DNA of 64,000 nt from Corynebacterium phocae (GTDB lineage Bacteria; Actinomycetota; Actinomycetes; Mycobacteriales; Mycobacteriaceae), in contig NZ_VXKJ01000053.1 in the NCBI RefSeq assembly GCF_008693075.1, forward strand, positions 124,001 through 188,000, in the 5' to 3' direction. A model generated the notes under the pieces. It worked only from the letters and a program-made list of their open reading frames with translations. It did no database searches and was not told the DNA's origin. The first letter of the stretch is position 1; each line of letters starts with the position of its first letter. Both the position numbers and the translations under genes were made by a program. Below, one piece after another: positions 17,393 through 26,865 of the stretch.

Positions 17393-18717
17393 CGCGCACC
17401 TCCTTTAACAGTGGCTACCAGTGAGGCGTTGTCCGGTACGTTGGCCGGGCGGCGGGCGGCATTTGAAATGCGCAGTACCACAGCCAGCAGCATGTAGTTT
17501 GCCATCAGTGAAGAACCACCGGCGGACATAAACGGGGTGGTCAAGCCGGTCATGGGCAGCATGGCGGAAATACCGCCGGTGACTACGAAGACTTGGACAA
17601 TCAGGGTCAGTGACAGGCCGGCTGCAACGAGCTTGCCGTAGGTGTCACGGACGCGCAAGGAGGCGTTGAACCCACGGGCAACCAGCATGGCAAAAAGCAC
17701 CAGTACGGCCGATAGCCCAATGAAACCGAACTCCTCACCCACGCCTGCCAGGATGAAATCCGAATGCGCCACCGGGACCAGCTCCGGGTGACCTTTGCCC
17801 AGCCCCGTGCCGGTGATTCCGCCATAAGACATACCAAACAAGGACTGGGCCAGCTGCGTGATGGTGTTGCCGTCTTCACCCAGTGGGTGCATGAAGTTGG
17901 TGAAACGGTCCTGGATCTTGGCGGAAACCTGATAAATGGCAAGCCCACCTAAGGTAGCCAGGCCTAGTCCAATGACCAGCCACGACACCCGGCCGGTAGC
18001 CATAAATAGCATGCCTAGCACGGTGGAAAACAGCAGCAGCGCAGGACCAAAGTCATTGGATACGCCCATGATCACAATGGCAATAGCCCAAATGACCAAG
18101 ATGGGAGCCAGGTCGCGCAGGCGCGGCAGGGAAAGTCCGAAAATCTTAAAACCGGCCACGGTGAACAGCGAACGTTTTTGTGTCAACAGCATGGCGAAGA
18201 ACAAGATGAGCAAGATCTTGGAGAACTCACCCGGTTGGATGGAAAAGGGGCCCAATTTGAGCCAAATCCGAGCGTTAGCGTCGGTGGGCTGTGGCCAAAC
18301 CAACGGCAGCGCCAGGAGGATGAGGCCGGCTGCCCCCAGCAGGTAGGAGTACCGCGTCAGGGTGCGGTGATCGCGAAGCACCACTAGGACAAGTGCGAAT
18401 AGTGCGAGCCCCACGATGGTCCAAAGCACCTGGCGGGTGGCCAGGGAATTTCCCGTGGCAATATCAAGGCGCGCCAGCATAATAAGACCAGTGCCGTTGA
18501 GTACCGCGACGATGGGAAGCATGATCTGGTCCGCCCAGGGGGCAAAGAAGATCAATGCCAGGTGAGCTACCGTGAATACACCAATGAACCCGCCAATGAG
18601 CTTGAAGATCTCACTGGTCAAGGCGTTGTCTTGGGAGAGCTCCAGGCTAATAAGCGTGATGGCAAAGGCCAAAGCCGCTACAATCAGCAGCCCCAGTTCC
18701 GTGGTGCGCATTTTCAT
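17389..18717 (-). CDS. rodA: Peptidoglycan glycosyltransferase, RodA/FtsW (SEDS) family
   Basis: A 442-residue SEDS protein with about 12 membrane helices. It polymerises lipid II into glycan strands and pairs with the transpeptidase PbpA encoded next to it. Family motifs are visible in LKLGPFSIQPGEFSKILLILFFA-type sequence (the W/Q-P-x-E motif) and in SGGSSLMANY-like sequence near the end (MSAGGSSLMANYM). The start directly follows the pstP stop. Confidence 0.93.
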   Translation of the reverse strand: MKMRTTELGLLIVAALAFAITLISLELSQDNALTSEIFKLIGGFIGVFTVAHLALIFFAPWADQIMLPIVAVLNGTGLIMLARLDIATGNSLATRQVLWTIVGLALFALVLVVLRDHRTLTRYSYLLGAAGLILLALPLVWPQPTDANARIWLKLGPFSIQPGEFSKILLILFFAMLLTQKRSLFTVAGFKIFGLSLPRLRDLAPILVIWAIAIVIMGVSNDFGPALLLFSTVLGMLFMATGRVSWLVIGLGLATLGGLAIYQVSAKIQDRFTNFMHPLGEDGNTITQLAQSLFGMSYGGITGTGLGKGHPELVPVAHSDFILAGVGEEFGFIGLSAVLVLFAMLVARGFNASLRVRDTYGKLVAAGLSLTLIVQVFVVTGGISAMLPMTGLTTPFMSAGGSSLMANYMLLAVVLRISNAARRPANVPDNASLVATVKGGAR

Positions 18718-20268
18718 CTATCCGACCTCCCGGCAGTTGATACCCGGCTCTGCACGGAAATTTGAAGCAGACTCGAGCGAGGTGGTGGGGGCCGCAGTCG
18801 TGCTGGTGCCAGGCCGCGTGGCAGAGCCCGAAGCAGTGGCAGAACTGGAAGGGGCAGCCGAATCAGAAGTGGCGGCGCTCTTGGACTTCTGTGGCCGCGT
18901 CTTTGCACTGGTGGTGCTTTCGGACTTGGCCGTTGTGCGGCACGCGGGCAGCACGTCCTCAGATAAGCTCACCAGCTGGGATTGCACTTTGTCATAGGAG
19001 CCCGCCTCAAGGTTGTCTACTACCTGCCGGTCAGCGGGGGAGAGGTCCTGAGCGGTGAAAGGCTGAAAGCCATCCCCACAGTCACCTGCTTTAAGGCTCA
19101 TTTCCCCCTCCGCGTTGAGGCACACGTGCTGGTAAGTCTTGTTGAGCGGGCGTCCGAAAAGGGAGAAATCAACGCCGTTTTCAACGGTTAGTTCCCGGCT
19201 TTCCGCGGCCTGAGCCACGTAGTAATTCCCGCCGATGTAGCTCCTGGCGCCTATCCCGCCACCAACCACCACGATCAAAAGCGCGAGGATGGATAGTACC
19301 GTCACCCAGCCGACGCTACGTTTGGCCGGGGCAGGATCCTCTTCTTCAGCGGCTTCCTCCCGGTTGCCCTCCATGGTCTCCCGTGTAGTGGAAGGCACGG
19401 TGGCGGAGGGAACGGTGGCGGGAATTACCTGCGGGGTCCGGTTGAGCATGGCTGCACGAGCGGCGGAGGAGTCCGCACGAACGTTGTCGGGCAGCTCCCC
19501 GGCAATGGCACCGGCGTACACCGGCCCTGTTGGCCCGTCTTCCGGCGCTGCGGCGGAAACCTCAGCGATGACTACCGTGACGTTGTCCGGGCCACCCGAG
19601 CGCAGCGCCAGCTCCACCAGGGTTTGCGCTGCGGTATTGATGGAGCCTTGTCCCAGCGCAGTCTCAATAGTTGAGGCGGTCACGGGGTCCGATAAGCCAT
19701 CCGAGCACAACAACAGGCGGTCACCGGGTTTGGCGTCCAAGGTGAAAAGGGACGGCTCTACGTTCCGCCCGGTGTATGCCTTCAAAATCAAAGACTTTTG
19801 CGGGTGTGAGGACACATCTTCCGGGTCCAGCGTTCCCTTGTCCACCAGGGATTGCACAAAAGTGTCATCTTTGGTGATTTGTTCTAACTTGCCATCACGC
19901 AGGCGGTACCCACGGGAGTCACCCGCATGGACTACGCCAAATTCTTGACCGTTGAACATCATGGCGGTGAGAGTGCAACCCATGCCGTCAGTCTCAGGGT
20001 TGGCCTCCACGTGGCGGGCAATATCAGAATTCGCGTCTCTTGCCGAAGCCCCCAACAGCGCTAGCATGTCGTTGTCACCCGGGTCCTGGTTGAGCCGTTG
20101 CATGCGCTCAATCATGAGCTGGGAGGCAATCTCTCCGGCGGCGTGTCCACCCATGCCGTCGGCCATAGCCAAAAGAAAAGGACCGGCGAAAGCGGAGTCC
20201 TCATTGTTGTTACGTACCAGTCCGCGGTCAGACAGGGCCGTAACGGTGATTTTCAACTTCTTGCTCAT
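18718..20268 (-). CDS. pstP: PP2C-family protein phosphatase
   Basis: PstP (Ppp), 516 residues, is the metal-dependent serine/threonine phosphatase that reverses PknA/PknB signalling. The catalytic domain (about 1-240) has the metal-binding motifs NNNEDSAF, MADGMGGHAAGEIAS, HAGDSRGYR, CSDGLSDPV and GGPDNVTVV. One membrane helix lies at about 318-340. The external C-terminus is Ser/Thr/Ala-rich, longer and more repetitive than in mycobacteria. It overlaps fhaB by four bases. Confidence 0.95.
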   Translation of the reverse strand: MSKKLKITVTALSDRGLVRNNNEDSAFAGPFLLAMADGMGGHAAGEIASQLMIERMQRLNQDPGDNDMLALLGASARDANSDIARHVEANPETDGMGCTLTAMMFNGQEFGVVHAGDSRGYRLRDGKLEQITKDDTFVQSLVDKGTLDPEDVSSHPQKSLILKAYTGRNVEPSLFTLDAKPGDRLLLCSDGLSDPVTASTIETALGQGSINTAAQTLVELALRSGGPDNVTVVIAEVSAAAPEDGPTGPVYAGAIAGELPDNVRADSSAARAAMLNRTPQVIPATVPSATVPSTTRETMEGNREEAAEEEDPAPAKRSVGWVTVLSILALLIVVVGGGIGARSYIGGNYYVAQAAESRELTVENGVDFSLFGRPLNKTYQHVCLNAEGEMSLKAGDCGDGFQPFTAQDLSPADRQVVDNLEAGSYDKVQSQLVSLSEDVLPACRTTAKSESTTSAKTRPQKSKSAATSDSAAPSSSATASGSATRPGTSTTAAPTTSLESASNFRAEPGINCREVG

Positions 20269-20744
20269 GGCAGCAGCCTTACTGTAGTGCGACCCATTTT
20301 GATGTTAGACCCAACGCCAATACGTTCAGGCTGGTCAATACGGAAACCATCGACGAAAGTGCCGTTGCGGGACTCAAGATCTTCTACGAACCATTCGGAT
20401 CCACGCCTAAATAAACGGGAGTGGTGTGCGGATGAGTAATCATCCCCGGTGACAAAGTGACAATCATTTGCGCGGCCGATGGTGAGTTCTTCCAGCACGC
20501 CAAGCTCCATGTGGGAGCCCTTGTAGGGGCCCTCCACTACGGCGATCTGGCGTGCAGATTCCCTCTTTTGCGCGCGTGGCGCGGGTGCTACAACCGGCCC
20601 ACTGACGCCGGGTGCCGGTTGGTTAACCGGGATGGTGGCCGCACGGTTGGCGTCCCGGCGCATGGCGTTAAGCGCCACCAGGATGAAAATCCAGAGCAGC
20701 GACAAAATGCCAATACGAAGCCCAAGAAGAATCAAAGAGTCCAT
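20265..20744 (-). CDS. fhaB: FHA-domain membrane protein (FhaB/FipA type)
   Basis: A 159-residue protein with an N-terminal membrane helix (about 3-27), a Pro/Ala linker and a C-terminal FHA domain that reads phosphothreonine. The FHA core is visible as LTIGRANDCHF, SSAHHSRL and ESRNGTFVDG. It recruits proteins phosphorylated by PknA/PknB to the division or elongation machinery, as known for FipA of mycobacteria. It is the second gene of the operon, four bases after fhaA. Confidence 0.92.
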   Translation of the reverse strand: MDSLILLGLRIGILSLLWIFILVALNAMRRDANRAATIPVNQPAPGVSGPVVAPAPRAQKRESARQIAVVEGPYKGSHMELGVLEELTIGRANDCHFVTGDDYSSAHHSRLFRRGSEWFVEDLESRNGTFVDGFRIDQPERIGVGSNIKMGRTTVRLLP

Positions 20745-20748
20745 TGAG

Positions 20749-21579
20749 TTAGTTCTCCAAACCGGTGATACGAACCTCTATGTGGGAATGTCCCATGGTA
20801 ATGACGTCACCGTCAGCTAGTAGCCAATTCTCTATTGGGGTGTCGTTTACGGTGGTGCCGTTGGTGGATTGGAGATCAACCAACACGGCGTCGGAGCCAT
20901 TCCACGTGATTTCCGCGTGGTGGCGGGACACTCCCGTGTCCGGCAGACGCAGGTCTGCGTCATTGGCGCGGCCAATTATATTTGATCCCTCATGAACCTG
21001 GTAGGTGCGGGAGGAGCCGTCCTGTAGAAGCAAGTTGACGCTGGGGCCACTGGTATCGTCCGGATTGGGGACGCGGTGCGCACGAAACGCCGTAGTGGCG
21101 GCCTCTGCGTGCACTTCCGGATTTTCGCCGTGGGGATTAGACATCTGGTTCTCCTGACCGGGTTCGTGAAAGATTGCGTCAAAACCGGATTCTTCTTCCG
21201 GCTGAGGTTCGATAAAAGAGGAAACGCGAAGTTGGCCTGTTCTCAAACCTGATTCCTCCGCTATGCGGACCACGACCGGTCCGGCCAACGCCCATCCCTT
21301 GTTGCGGATAAAACGTGACACCTGCCCGGATAGCTCTGCGGGCAGCTGCCGGTCCCTGGACAAGTTTTCGATGTCCTTGGACCCTACTGCCACGGTGAGG
21401 ACGTTGGGCGCGTAAAGCCCTCCGTCATCTGCGCGAGCTAAGTTGTCCTGTGTTTCCTGTTTGAGGAGCTCCTCAATTTCCTCAGGGACTACCCGGCCAC
21501 CGAAGACTCGAGCCATGGCATTGTCCATGCCGCGTTGCATGGACGAATCCAGCCTTGCGAGGGTTGCGAAAACGCCCAT
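20749..21579 (-). CDS. fhaA: FHA-domain protein with DUF3662 N-terminus
   Basis: FhaA, 276 residues, is cytoplasmic. Residues 1-120 form the DUF3662 domain (starting near ARLDSSMQRGMDNAMARVFGG), a Glu/Asn-rich linker follows, and the FHA domain occupies about 185-275 (IIGRANDADLRLPDTGVSRHHAEI, then STNGTTVNDTPI). In mycobacteria FhaA binds phosphorylated MviN and restrains wall synthesis. GGGAAGG precedes the ATG. It is the first gene of the operon, divergent from tRNA-Leu. Confidence 0.93.
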   Translation of the reverse strand: MGVFATLARLDSSMQRGMDNAMARVFGGRVVPEEIEELLKQETQDNLARADDGGLYAPNVLTVAVGSKDIENLSRDRQLPAELSGQVSRFIRNKGWALAGPVVVRIAEESGLRTGQLRVSSFIEPQPEEESGFDAIFHEPGQENQMSNPHGENPEVHAEAATTAFRAHRVPNPDDTSGPSVNLLLQDGSSRTYQVHEGSNIIGRANDADLRLPDTGVSRHHAEITWNGSDAVLVDLQSTNGTTVNDTPIENWLLADGDVITMGHSHIEVRITGLEN

Positions 21580-21747
21580 CCCATGACCTTCCCTTCAGTG
21601 TGCGAGTGTAAATGACCTATCCAGTATAGAGTCTTTGAAGTAAACAACATAGATCCGCGCCAAAAAGTTCCCGTTGCGCTGCGGATTTGCTGATTACCTA
21701 GGAAACCGTGGTATCTTAATTTAGTCGCTTTAAACCGACCGTTGCCT

Positions 21748-21831
21748 GCCCAGGTGGCGGAATTGGCAGACGCGCTGGCTTCAGGTGCCAGTGTTCGCAA
21801 GGACGTGCGGGTTCAAGTCCCGCCCTGGGCA
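21748..21831 (+). tRNA. tRNA-Leu (CAG)
   Basis: An 84-nt tRNA with a long variable arm. The acceptor stem is GCCCAGG/CCTGGGC and the anticodon CAG is at 21782-21784 in the loop TTCAGGT. It is transcribed away from fhaA, and the same position next to fhaA is common in actinobacteria. Confidence 0.96.
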
Positions 21832-21843
21832 CAATTTAAAAAC

Positions 21844-21882
21844 TCCCGGAACACCATCGAATGATGAGGTTCCGGGATTTTT
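21844..21882 (+). terminator. Terminator of tRNA-Leu
   Basis: A nine-base stem (TCCCGGAAC with GTTCCGGGA) is followed by TTTTTCG. The convergent membrane protein gene ends 42 bases further on. Confidence 0.85.
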
Positions 21883-21923
21883 CGTTTTCCTGGCCTTGGG
21901 CGGCAACCAGGGGGGCGCTCCGG

Positions 21924-22508
21924 CTAGCGCCCGCCGGTCGCCTGACTGCGGAGGTTCCGGTTTTCTCGAATGATAAAAGTAACGCCGCTGATAAGGAACA
22001 CGGATATTGAAACCCCGATCAGGGAAAGGAATACTCCGATCCCTTCCTGAGAGGGAGGGCCAAAAGAGACGCCGGCGGTGAATGCGGTTGCAAAGCCGAA
22101 TGCGAAGAAAAAGGCGATGAGCGGAATCCACATGAAGTGATTGGCGAATTTGAGTGTGATGAGGACGCTAAGGGCAATGACCGTGAGCCCGCATCCAATT
22201 ACCTGCCATACCTCGTAGTAATTTGGGAACCCGAACTCTAAGGTCTGCACTAGTGACCGGTGCCTACTCCAGCTCAACCAAGCAATCGTGGAGAACATGC
22301 CCGCGACAAGTGACAGGGCGGTGCCGGAGAACAGGCGGGCTACTTGGTCCCGACCGGTTACCTTGAGCGTAATCAGAAAAAACGGAAGCCCGAAGATGAC
22401 GGCGAAAAATCCCAAGAAAGCCATCCCTCCCAAGAAGGATGACAGCTGGAAGCCATCAAATTGCCGTGGGGTCTGGCTTGCTAATAACGATGTGGCGTGG
22501 AGGAGCAT
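21924..22508 (-). CDS. Membrane protein of unknown function
   Basis: A 194-residue protein with about five membrane helices (first near residues 22-45, last near 165-185) and a short basic C-terminus. No family is recognised. The ATG at 22508 is chosen because AAAGGA lies at the right distance; a longer frame runs to 22526. The helix pattern does not resemble a known transporter. It is transcribed alone, towards tRNA-Leu. Confidence 0.65.
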   Translation of the reverse strand: MLLHATSLLASQTPRQFDGFQLSSFLGGMAFLGFFAVIFGLPFFLITLKVTGRDQVARLFSGTALSLVAGMFSTIAWLSWSRHRSLVQTLEFGFPNYYEVWQVIGCGLTVIALSVLITLKFANHFMWIPLIAFFFAFGFATAFTAGVSFGPPSQEGIGVFLSLIGVSISVFLISGVTFIIRENRNLRSQATGGR

Positions 22509-22754
22509 ATTTTTCCTTTGTCTCACACCTTTTCAGTTGAAAAAGTTTTATGCAGGGTGGAGGCCAGTATACGCGCAAGAAAAAACTCAAGTATCTAATA
22601 AAGCACTCTAATTGTTTTTTGACCTGGGCTTTTCCGATCCGTCAACCGCGCATTGGACAGCGAATACTAGGCGGCCCTTTAATTCCTTGGGCTCACCTGG
22701 GCTCGTGTTTTCAGGGCAGGGACGCCATACCCCCGACTAGGCAGGGCAAACAAA

Positions 22755-22788
22755 AGCCGCTCCCGGAAGATAACTTCGGAGAGCGGCT
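22755..22788 (-). terminator. Terminator of the esterase gene
   Basis: An inverted repeat AGCCGCTC/GAGCGGCT with further pairing towards the loop is followed, on the minus strand, by TTTGTTTG. It lies 12 bases beyond the stop. Confidence 0.8.
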
Positions 22789-22800
22789 GTGGCCTAGAGC

Positions 22801-23802
22801 CTAACGGCGCTGCTGGGACAGGAAAGCCCAGATTTCGTCGGCAGTGCTGGGCTTGTACCACCAGAGGTGGCCGCCCGGTACACGAATGTGTTCGGTGGGC
22901 TTGGAACAACCGTGGGCAATAACTTTGGTAGCGCCACCGGGCAGTGGGTGCTCGGTGCGGTGTGCTGAACAGTTGTTGCGGTGTGCGTAGCGCTCCATCA
23001 TTTCGCGGCCACCGTAGTAGTGCAGCCCGTAGCGGAAACCACCGTTGTAGGCGTGCTGCTCATCACTCATGCCATGGACATTGATGAACGCGATGGAATT
23101 GTTTTGGCAACCAGCATCCACGGCGTCAAAGTAAGCACCGGAGACTGGTGCAACGCCCGCAAAAAGGTCTGAAGCATGGCAGCCCAGCACTGCGGCCATT
23201 CCGGAACCCGTTGACATACCGGTGGCGTAGATCCGACCACGGTCAATGTTGTAGGAGGCCTGGACGCGGTCAATAACCCTGCGGATGAAATCAATGTCCT
23301 GACCTGGTGCGGAGGTACCCGTGGGGTTTCCTTCCCAGGATTGATGCCAGGAGTCAGGGTAAACAATGATGGCGTCGCGGCCGATGGAGGACCACTTTAG
23401 GCGCGAGTAGTTCCGGAAATTCTCTGATGTGTCCTGATAGGCGGGGATTCCGACCATGACAGGGAAGGGACGTGCGGGGTCATATCCAGCTGGGACGTCG
23501 ATAAGGAACCGGCGGGGGCCGTGGGGAGTATCAACCCAAAGGGCACCGAAGCCGCCGTTGGAAACTGGTTGTGGTTGGGTGGCAACCCAGGGACCTAGTT
23601 GAATGTTTCCAATAGAGGCTCCGGTTGAGGAACCTGGGATCTGGCGCTGCAGATCCGAAAGTCCCTTCTTAACCTGGTCAGCAATGGATTGCAGCTCAGG
23701 GGGTACGGAGGATTGCGCCTGGGCGCCTGCGGGGGCTGCGGTGGCTAGGAAACCGGTGGCCACAGCAGCAGCTACTAGCCGCGTGAATTTCTTAGAAGAC
23801 AT
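22801..23802 (-). CDS. Secreted esterase, PHB depolymerase/LpqC type
   Basis: A 333-residue secreted alpha/beta-hydrolase related to polyhydroxybutyrate depolymerases, feruloyl esterases and mycobacterial LpqC. A signal peptide (about 1-30, ending AQA) is followed by the hydrolase domain. The nucleophile elbow GMSTG puts Ser197 at the centre, and GGHLWW near the end provides the catalytic histidine. The cysteines (C208 in LGCHA, and later ones) could form disulfides. No lipobox is seen, so it is probably released or wall-held. AGAAGGA precedes the ATG at 23802. The natural substrate is not known. Confidence 0.85.
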   Translation of the reverse strand: MSSKKFTRLVAAAVATGFLATAAPAGAQAQSSVPPELQSIADQVKKGLSDLQRQIPGSSTGASIGNIQLGPWVATQPQPVSNGGFGALWVDTPHGPRRFLIDVPAGYDPARPFPVMVGIPAYQDTSENFRNYSRLKWSSIGRDAIIVYPDSWHQSWEGNPTGTSAPGQDIDFIRRVIDRVQASYNIDRGRIYATGMSTGSGMAAVLGCHASDLFAGVAPVSGAYFDAVDAGCQNNSIAFINVHGMSDEQHAYNGGFRYGLHYYGGREMMERYAHRNNCSAHRTEHPLPGGATKVIAHGCSKPTEHIRVPGGHLWWYKPSTADEIWAFLSQQRR

Positions 23803-23859
23803 GCTTTTCCTTCTGGAGATTTTGGACACTGAGAGTTGTAAATGAGAAACAAGAAGTCT

Positions 23860-24318
23860 TTAGTAACCGGCTACGCCTTCAGCGCCACCGGGTAGCGGTG
23901 GGGCGTCTTGCGCTGGAGGAGCAGCAGGGGCTGCGGGGGCAGCAGGCGCAGCAGGCGCTGGAGCAGCCGGTTGTTGGGCGGGCTGAGCCGGTGCAGGAGC
24001 TGGGGCCTGTTGTTGCACGGGGGCCGGAGCTGGAGCCGGTGGCTCCACGGGGGCCGGCGCCTCCTGCTGTGGCGCTCCTACTGGCGCGGGTTGTTCTTCG
24101 ACCGCCGGTTCGGTGGATACCGTTGGTTCTTCGTGCTCTTGCTTGTCTTTGGCTGGAGCGGAAGATTCCGTGGTGGTAGCTACGGCACTTGAGCTCACCG
24201 TGGTCGTGGTGGCTTCCTCAACATCATCACTGTCGCCGCAAGATACGAGTGCGGTTCCAGCGACTACGCTGACCGCAACGGTGGCTAGACTCCGGCGTAG
24301 GAAGGTGGGGCTGAACAT
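23860..24318 (-). CDS. Pro/Ala-rich lipoprotein
   Basis: A 152-residue predicted lipoprotein with lipobox LVSC (lipidated Cys27). The rest is almost entirely low complexity: an acidic/Thr/Ser block, then long Pro/Ala/Gln repeats (PAPAPAP, APAAPAAP). It ends LPGGAEGVAGY. It has no catalytic domain and could be a spacer or an elastic wall-spanning element. AGAGGT lies upstream of the ATG. The start lies downstream of a 240-bp gap in which I see no gene. Confidence 0.7.
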   Translation of the reverse strand: MFSPTFLRRSLATVAVSVVAGTALVSCGDSDDVEEATTTTVSSSAVATTTESSAPAKDKQEHEEPTVSTEPAVEEQPAPVGAPQQEAPAPVEPPAPAPAPVQQQAPAPAPAQPAQQPAAPAPAAPAAPAAPAAPPAQDAPPLPGGAEGVAGY

Positions 24319-24561
24319 TTTTCTGACCTCTTTAGGTTAAAAACAGTTGACCCTTTTAAACTATCAGCTTTTATCTTATGTTACCAGTGTTGACAGAAGT
24401 TGCTTAAAGTTATGGAAGTTACCGCCTTTTACTCCCTGGAGAGGGAAGACTGGGCGTTCACGGCGCACGGCGGAAAGCAACCGGGGTGACCCGGGAATGA
24501 CGGGAAACCCCAGTGCTACGCGCAATGCAAAAACTATTAGATTGTGCCTGAATGGTGGAAT

Positions 24562-25038
24562 CTAGCGCGAAGAACCAGCCATCTGCAAAATGGAAGAGAT
24601 ATCCGGAATGCGGATGGTGTAGCCTGCGACGACTATATCCATGGTTGGCTGGCCGGGCTGGACGAATACTGGGATAACCATTCCTGCGGGGGCCGGAGCT
24701 GGTGCGGGTGCTGGGCGGCCGGGAGCTGGTGCCGGTGCTTGATTGGCGGGCCGGTGGTTTCCAGATCCGTTCAGATTACAACGGGCAATTGCCTCATCCG
24801 CGCGAGCGATAGCGCCACGAATTTCCCCGCCACGCGGGTGGAATCCAGCAACAGCAAGCGCCTGGTTTTTCTTGGCATTGTAATCGCCGGGATTGGTGTA
24901 ATACTTGGCGGCCTGGGCGCACGAAATTTGTCCGGCGGGGACTTTTGCTAGGTAATCATCAATAGCGTCAGCGGAGGCGGTGGCAGGTATGGAGAGCAAG
25001 GTGGCTCCAACAAGAGTTGCTAGTGCAAGATTTTTCAT
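24562..25038 (-). CDS. Small secreted protein with Pro/Ala linker
   Basis: A 158-residue secreted protein of unknown function. A signal peptide ends at ASA (about residue 23). Residues 24-90 form a compact region with two cysteines (in ISCAQAA and IARCNLN) likely to form a disulfide. A Pro/Ala linker follows, then a hydrophobic C-terminal segment (about 119-150, MVIPVFVQPGQ onwards). The 304-bp gap to the next, divergent gene should hold both promoters; I recognise no operator in it. Confidence 0.65.
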   Translation of the reverse strand: MKNLALATLVGATLLSIPATASADAIDDYLAKVPAGQISCAQAAKYYTNPGDYNAKKNQALAVAGFHPRGGEIRGAIARADEAIARCNLNGSGNHRPANQAPAPAPGRPAPAPAPAPAGMVIPVFVQPGQPTMDIVVAGYTIRIPDISSILQMAGSSR

Positions 25039-25342
25039 GGCCCCATTGTGTCACGTTTGTGACTGAAGTGAAAGGAGTTGCGATGGCATTTTCCCTCCAG
25101 GGGCTTTTGATACTGATCTTTAAAAGGATTCATAAAAAATGAGTAGCGAAGTTGAAGCGGCAAGGGTCATTGTTGAGAAACCGGGAAAACACCAGCGCAT
25201 ACCGCTTTATAAGTGCTTGGAAGGCCGTTTGGAATGTATTCACTTTTGGATGTAATCTTAATCGGATTTTTCCGTACGGCCCGACGCTTTCCTCATTGCT
25301 CTGGGACCGGCTCAATTTCCAAATCTTCCGAAAGGAATCACC

Positions 25343-26356
25343 TTGAAAAAGTTTACTTCCGCACTTGCATTGTGCCTTGGGCTGTCCGTTGCAGCACCCG
25401 GTTTGGTTCCTGTTACCGCCGCCGCGCAGACTCCCTCCATGCCAATCCGCAAGCACCCCGAGTGTGGGGAGGGCAAAGGCCTAATTGGAAAGGTAACTGC
25501 CTCAGCTACTCGTAACGGCGTAGATGTTCCGGCCGGAGAGCCTTTCCAAGTGGGCGACCAAGTGGTCTACCTCCTTGAATTCACCAACCTCGAAGATGAA
25601 GAAATCTATCTCATTGCCGATCTTTATATTGACGGTAAGGAAGACTCGTACTGGGCAGGCAATTTTCCCCCGAACGTCTCCGCTTCAGAGAAGTACATTT
25701 TTAATGCAAAAGAAACAAAATCTATTGCTATCAAAGGGGTAGGCCAAGATTCCACCCCGTTTGTGGTTTCTGAGCAGGATTTGCAAGCAGGTTTTATCCA
25801 CCACACCTTCGAACTTGCTGCTTCAGTGTCACCTTCCGCCGTCCCGTATTGCTCCGCGCAAGTGGAGAGCACCCACAAGGTCGCCGCTCCCCCAAATGAG
25901 CCCGAAAAGCCGGAGGTGCCAGAAGCCCCGGTACCGGTACCCCCAAAGGCACCGATGAATCCAGAAAAGCCTTCTACACCGGGTAATGCTGAGAAGCCTG
26001 CCGATAAGCCGATGGTTAAGCCTTCTGCACCGGGCAAAGCTGATAGGCCCGGCAAGACTGAGAAGCCTGCTGATAAGCCGGGCAAAACTGAGAAGCCTGC
26101 TGATAGGCCCGGCAAGACTGAGAAGCCTGCTGATAAGCCGGGCAAGACTGAGAAGCCCGCCGATAAACCGATGGATAAGCCTTCTGCACCAAGCAAGGCT
26201 GAGAAACCGGGTTCGGAAACCCCTGTAGCGGCCATTGTTGGCGGCGTGCTGGGGGGCCTTGCGCTTATTGGTGCGCTTGTTGCTGCCGTATTCTCCGGAG
26301 CATTAAACGCTTTCCTTCCAGGCCCACTGCGCAACCTATTGGCTGCGTTCCTGTAG
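25343..26356 (+). CDS. Surface protein with GKTEKPADKP repeats and C-terminal anchor
   Basis: A 337-residue surface protein starting with TTG (AAAGGAATCACC before it fits a ribosome-binding site). A signal peptide (about 1-30) precedes an Ig-like domain (about 40-175) with two cysteines. A Pro/Lys/Glu-rich wall-spanning region contains about five 10-residue repeats (GKTEKPADKP). The C-terminus is a hydrophobic helix (AIVGGVLGGLALIGALVAAV) followed by an amphipathic tail ending LLAAFL. There is no LPxTG motif, so anchoring is by the membrane helix. Confidence 0.72.
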   Translation: MKKFTSALALCLGLSVAAPGLVPVTAAAQTPSMPIRKHPECGEGKGLIGKVTASATRNGVDVPAGEPFQVGDQVVYLLEFTNLEDEEIYLIADLYIDGKEDSYWAGNFPPNVSASEKYIFNAKETKSIAIKGVGQDSTPFVVSEQDLQAGFIHHTFELAASVSPSAVPYCSAQVESTHKVAAPPNEPEKPEVPEAPVPVPPKAPMNPEKPSTPGNAEKPADKPMVKPSAPGKADRPGKTEKPADKPGKTEKPADRPGKTEKPADKPGKTEKPADKPMDKPSAPSKAEKPGSETPVAAIVGGVLGGLALIGALVAAVFSGALNAFLPGPLRNLLAAFL

Positions 26357-26368
26357 AAGACGTAATCT

Positions 26369-26396
26369 GCCCCGGCCAAACTGGCCGGGGCATTTT
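26369..26396 (+). terminator. Terminator of the repeat surface protein gene
   Basis: The stem TGCCCCGGCCA with TGGCCGGGGCA is followed by TTTT. It lies 12 bases after the stop. Confidence 0.88.
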
Positions 26397-26550
26397 GACG
26401 TAGAGGATGGATAAGAGCCCGGATGGTTGCCGGAATCAGAGCTCACAGGGTTGCTGTGGCTGCTGCTTGCCTTTCGATAGTAGAAATAATTCCACTCCAC
26501 TGAAGTGGGCTGAGTTTTGTTACTGTTGGATAAATGGGAAAATGTAGGTT

Positions 26551-26865
26551 ATGCCAAAGAAATTTGATCAGCAGTTTAAGGATCGGGCGGTTCGTCTGAT
26601 TGAGGACCGGATCCTGTCCGAGGGTGAGTCTGTTGCGGATGCGTGCAAGACGGTGGCCCCTAGGTTGAACATATCGTGGCATACTGCCAGGATGTGGGTT
26701 CAGCAGGCCCGGCGTGATGGTTCAGTCCAGCGTGCTGAGGAAGACGTGATTGAAGAAAATATGCGGCTTCGCCGTGAGAATCAGCAGCTGCGTGATACTA
26801 ATGAGCTGCTGAAACTAGCGTCGGCTTTTTTCGCGTCGGAACTCGACCCGCAACGTCGGAAATGA
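26551..26865 (+). CDS. IS3-family transposase OrfA
   Basis: A 104-residue OrfA, apparently intact. It holds a helix-turn-helix (about 20-55) that should bind the IS ends and a C-terminal leucine-zipper-like coiled coil (RLRRENQQLRDTNELLKLAS). Its last codons overlap the orfB start as ATGA. In IS3 elements OrfA and OrfB are joined by programmed frameshifting; here orfB is broken, so the element cannot make a full transposase. Confidence 0.88.
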   Translation: MPKKFDQQFKDRAVRLIEDRILSEGESVADACKTVAPRLNISWHTARMWVQQARRDGSVQRAEEDVIEENMRLRRENQQLRDTNELLKLASAFFASELDPQRRK

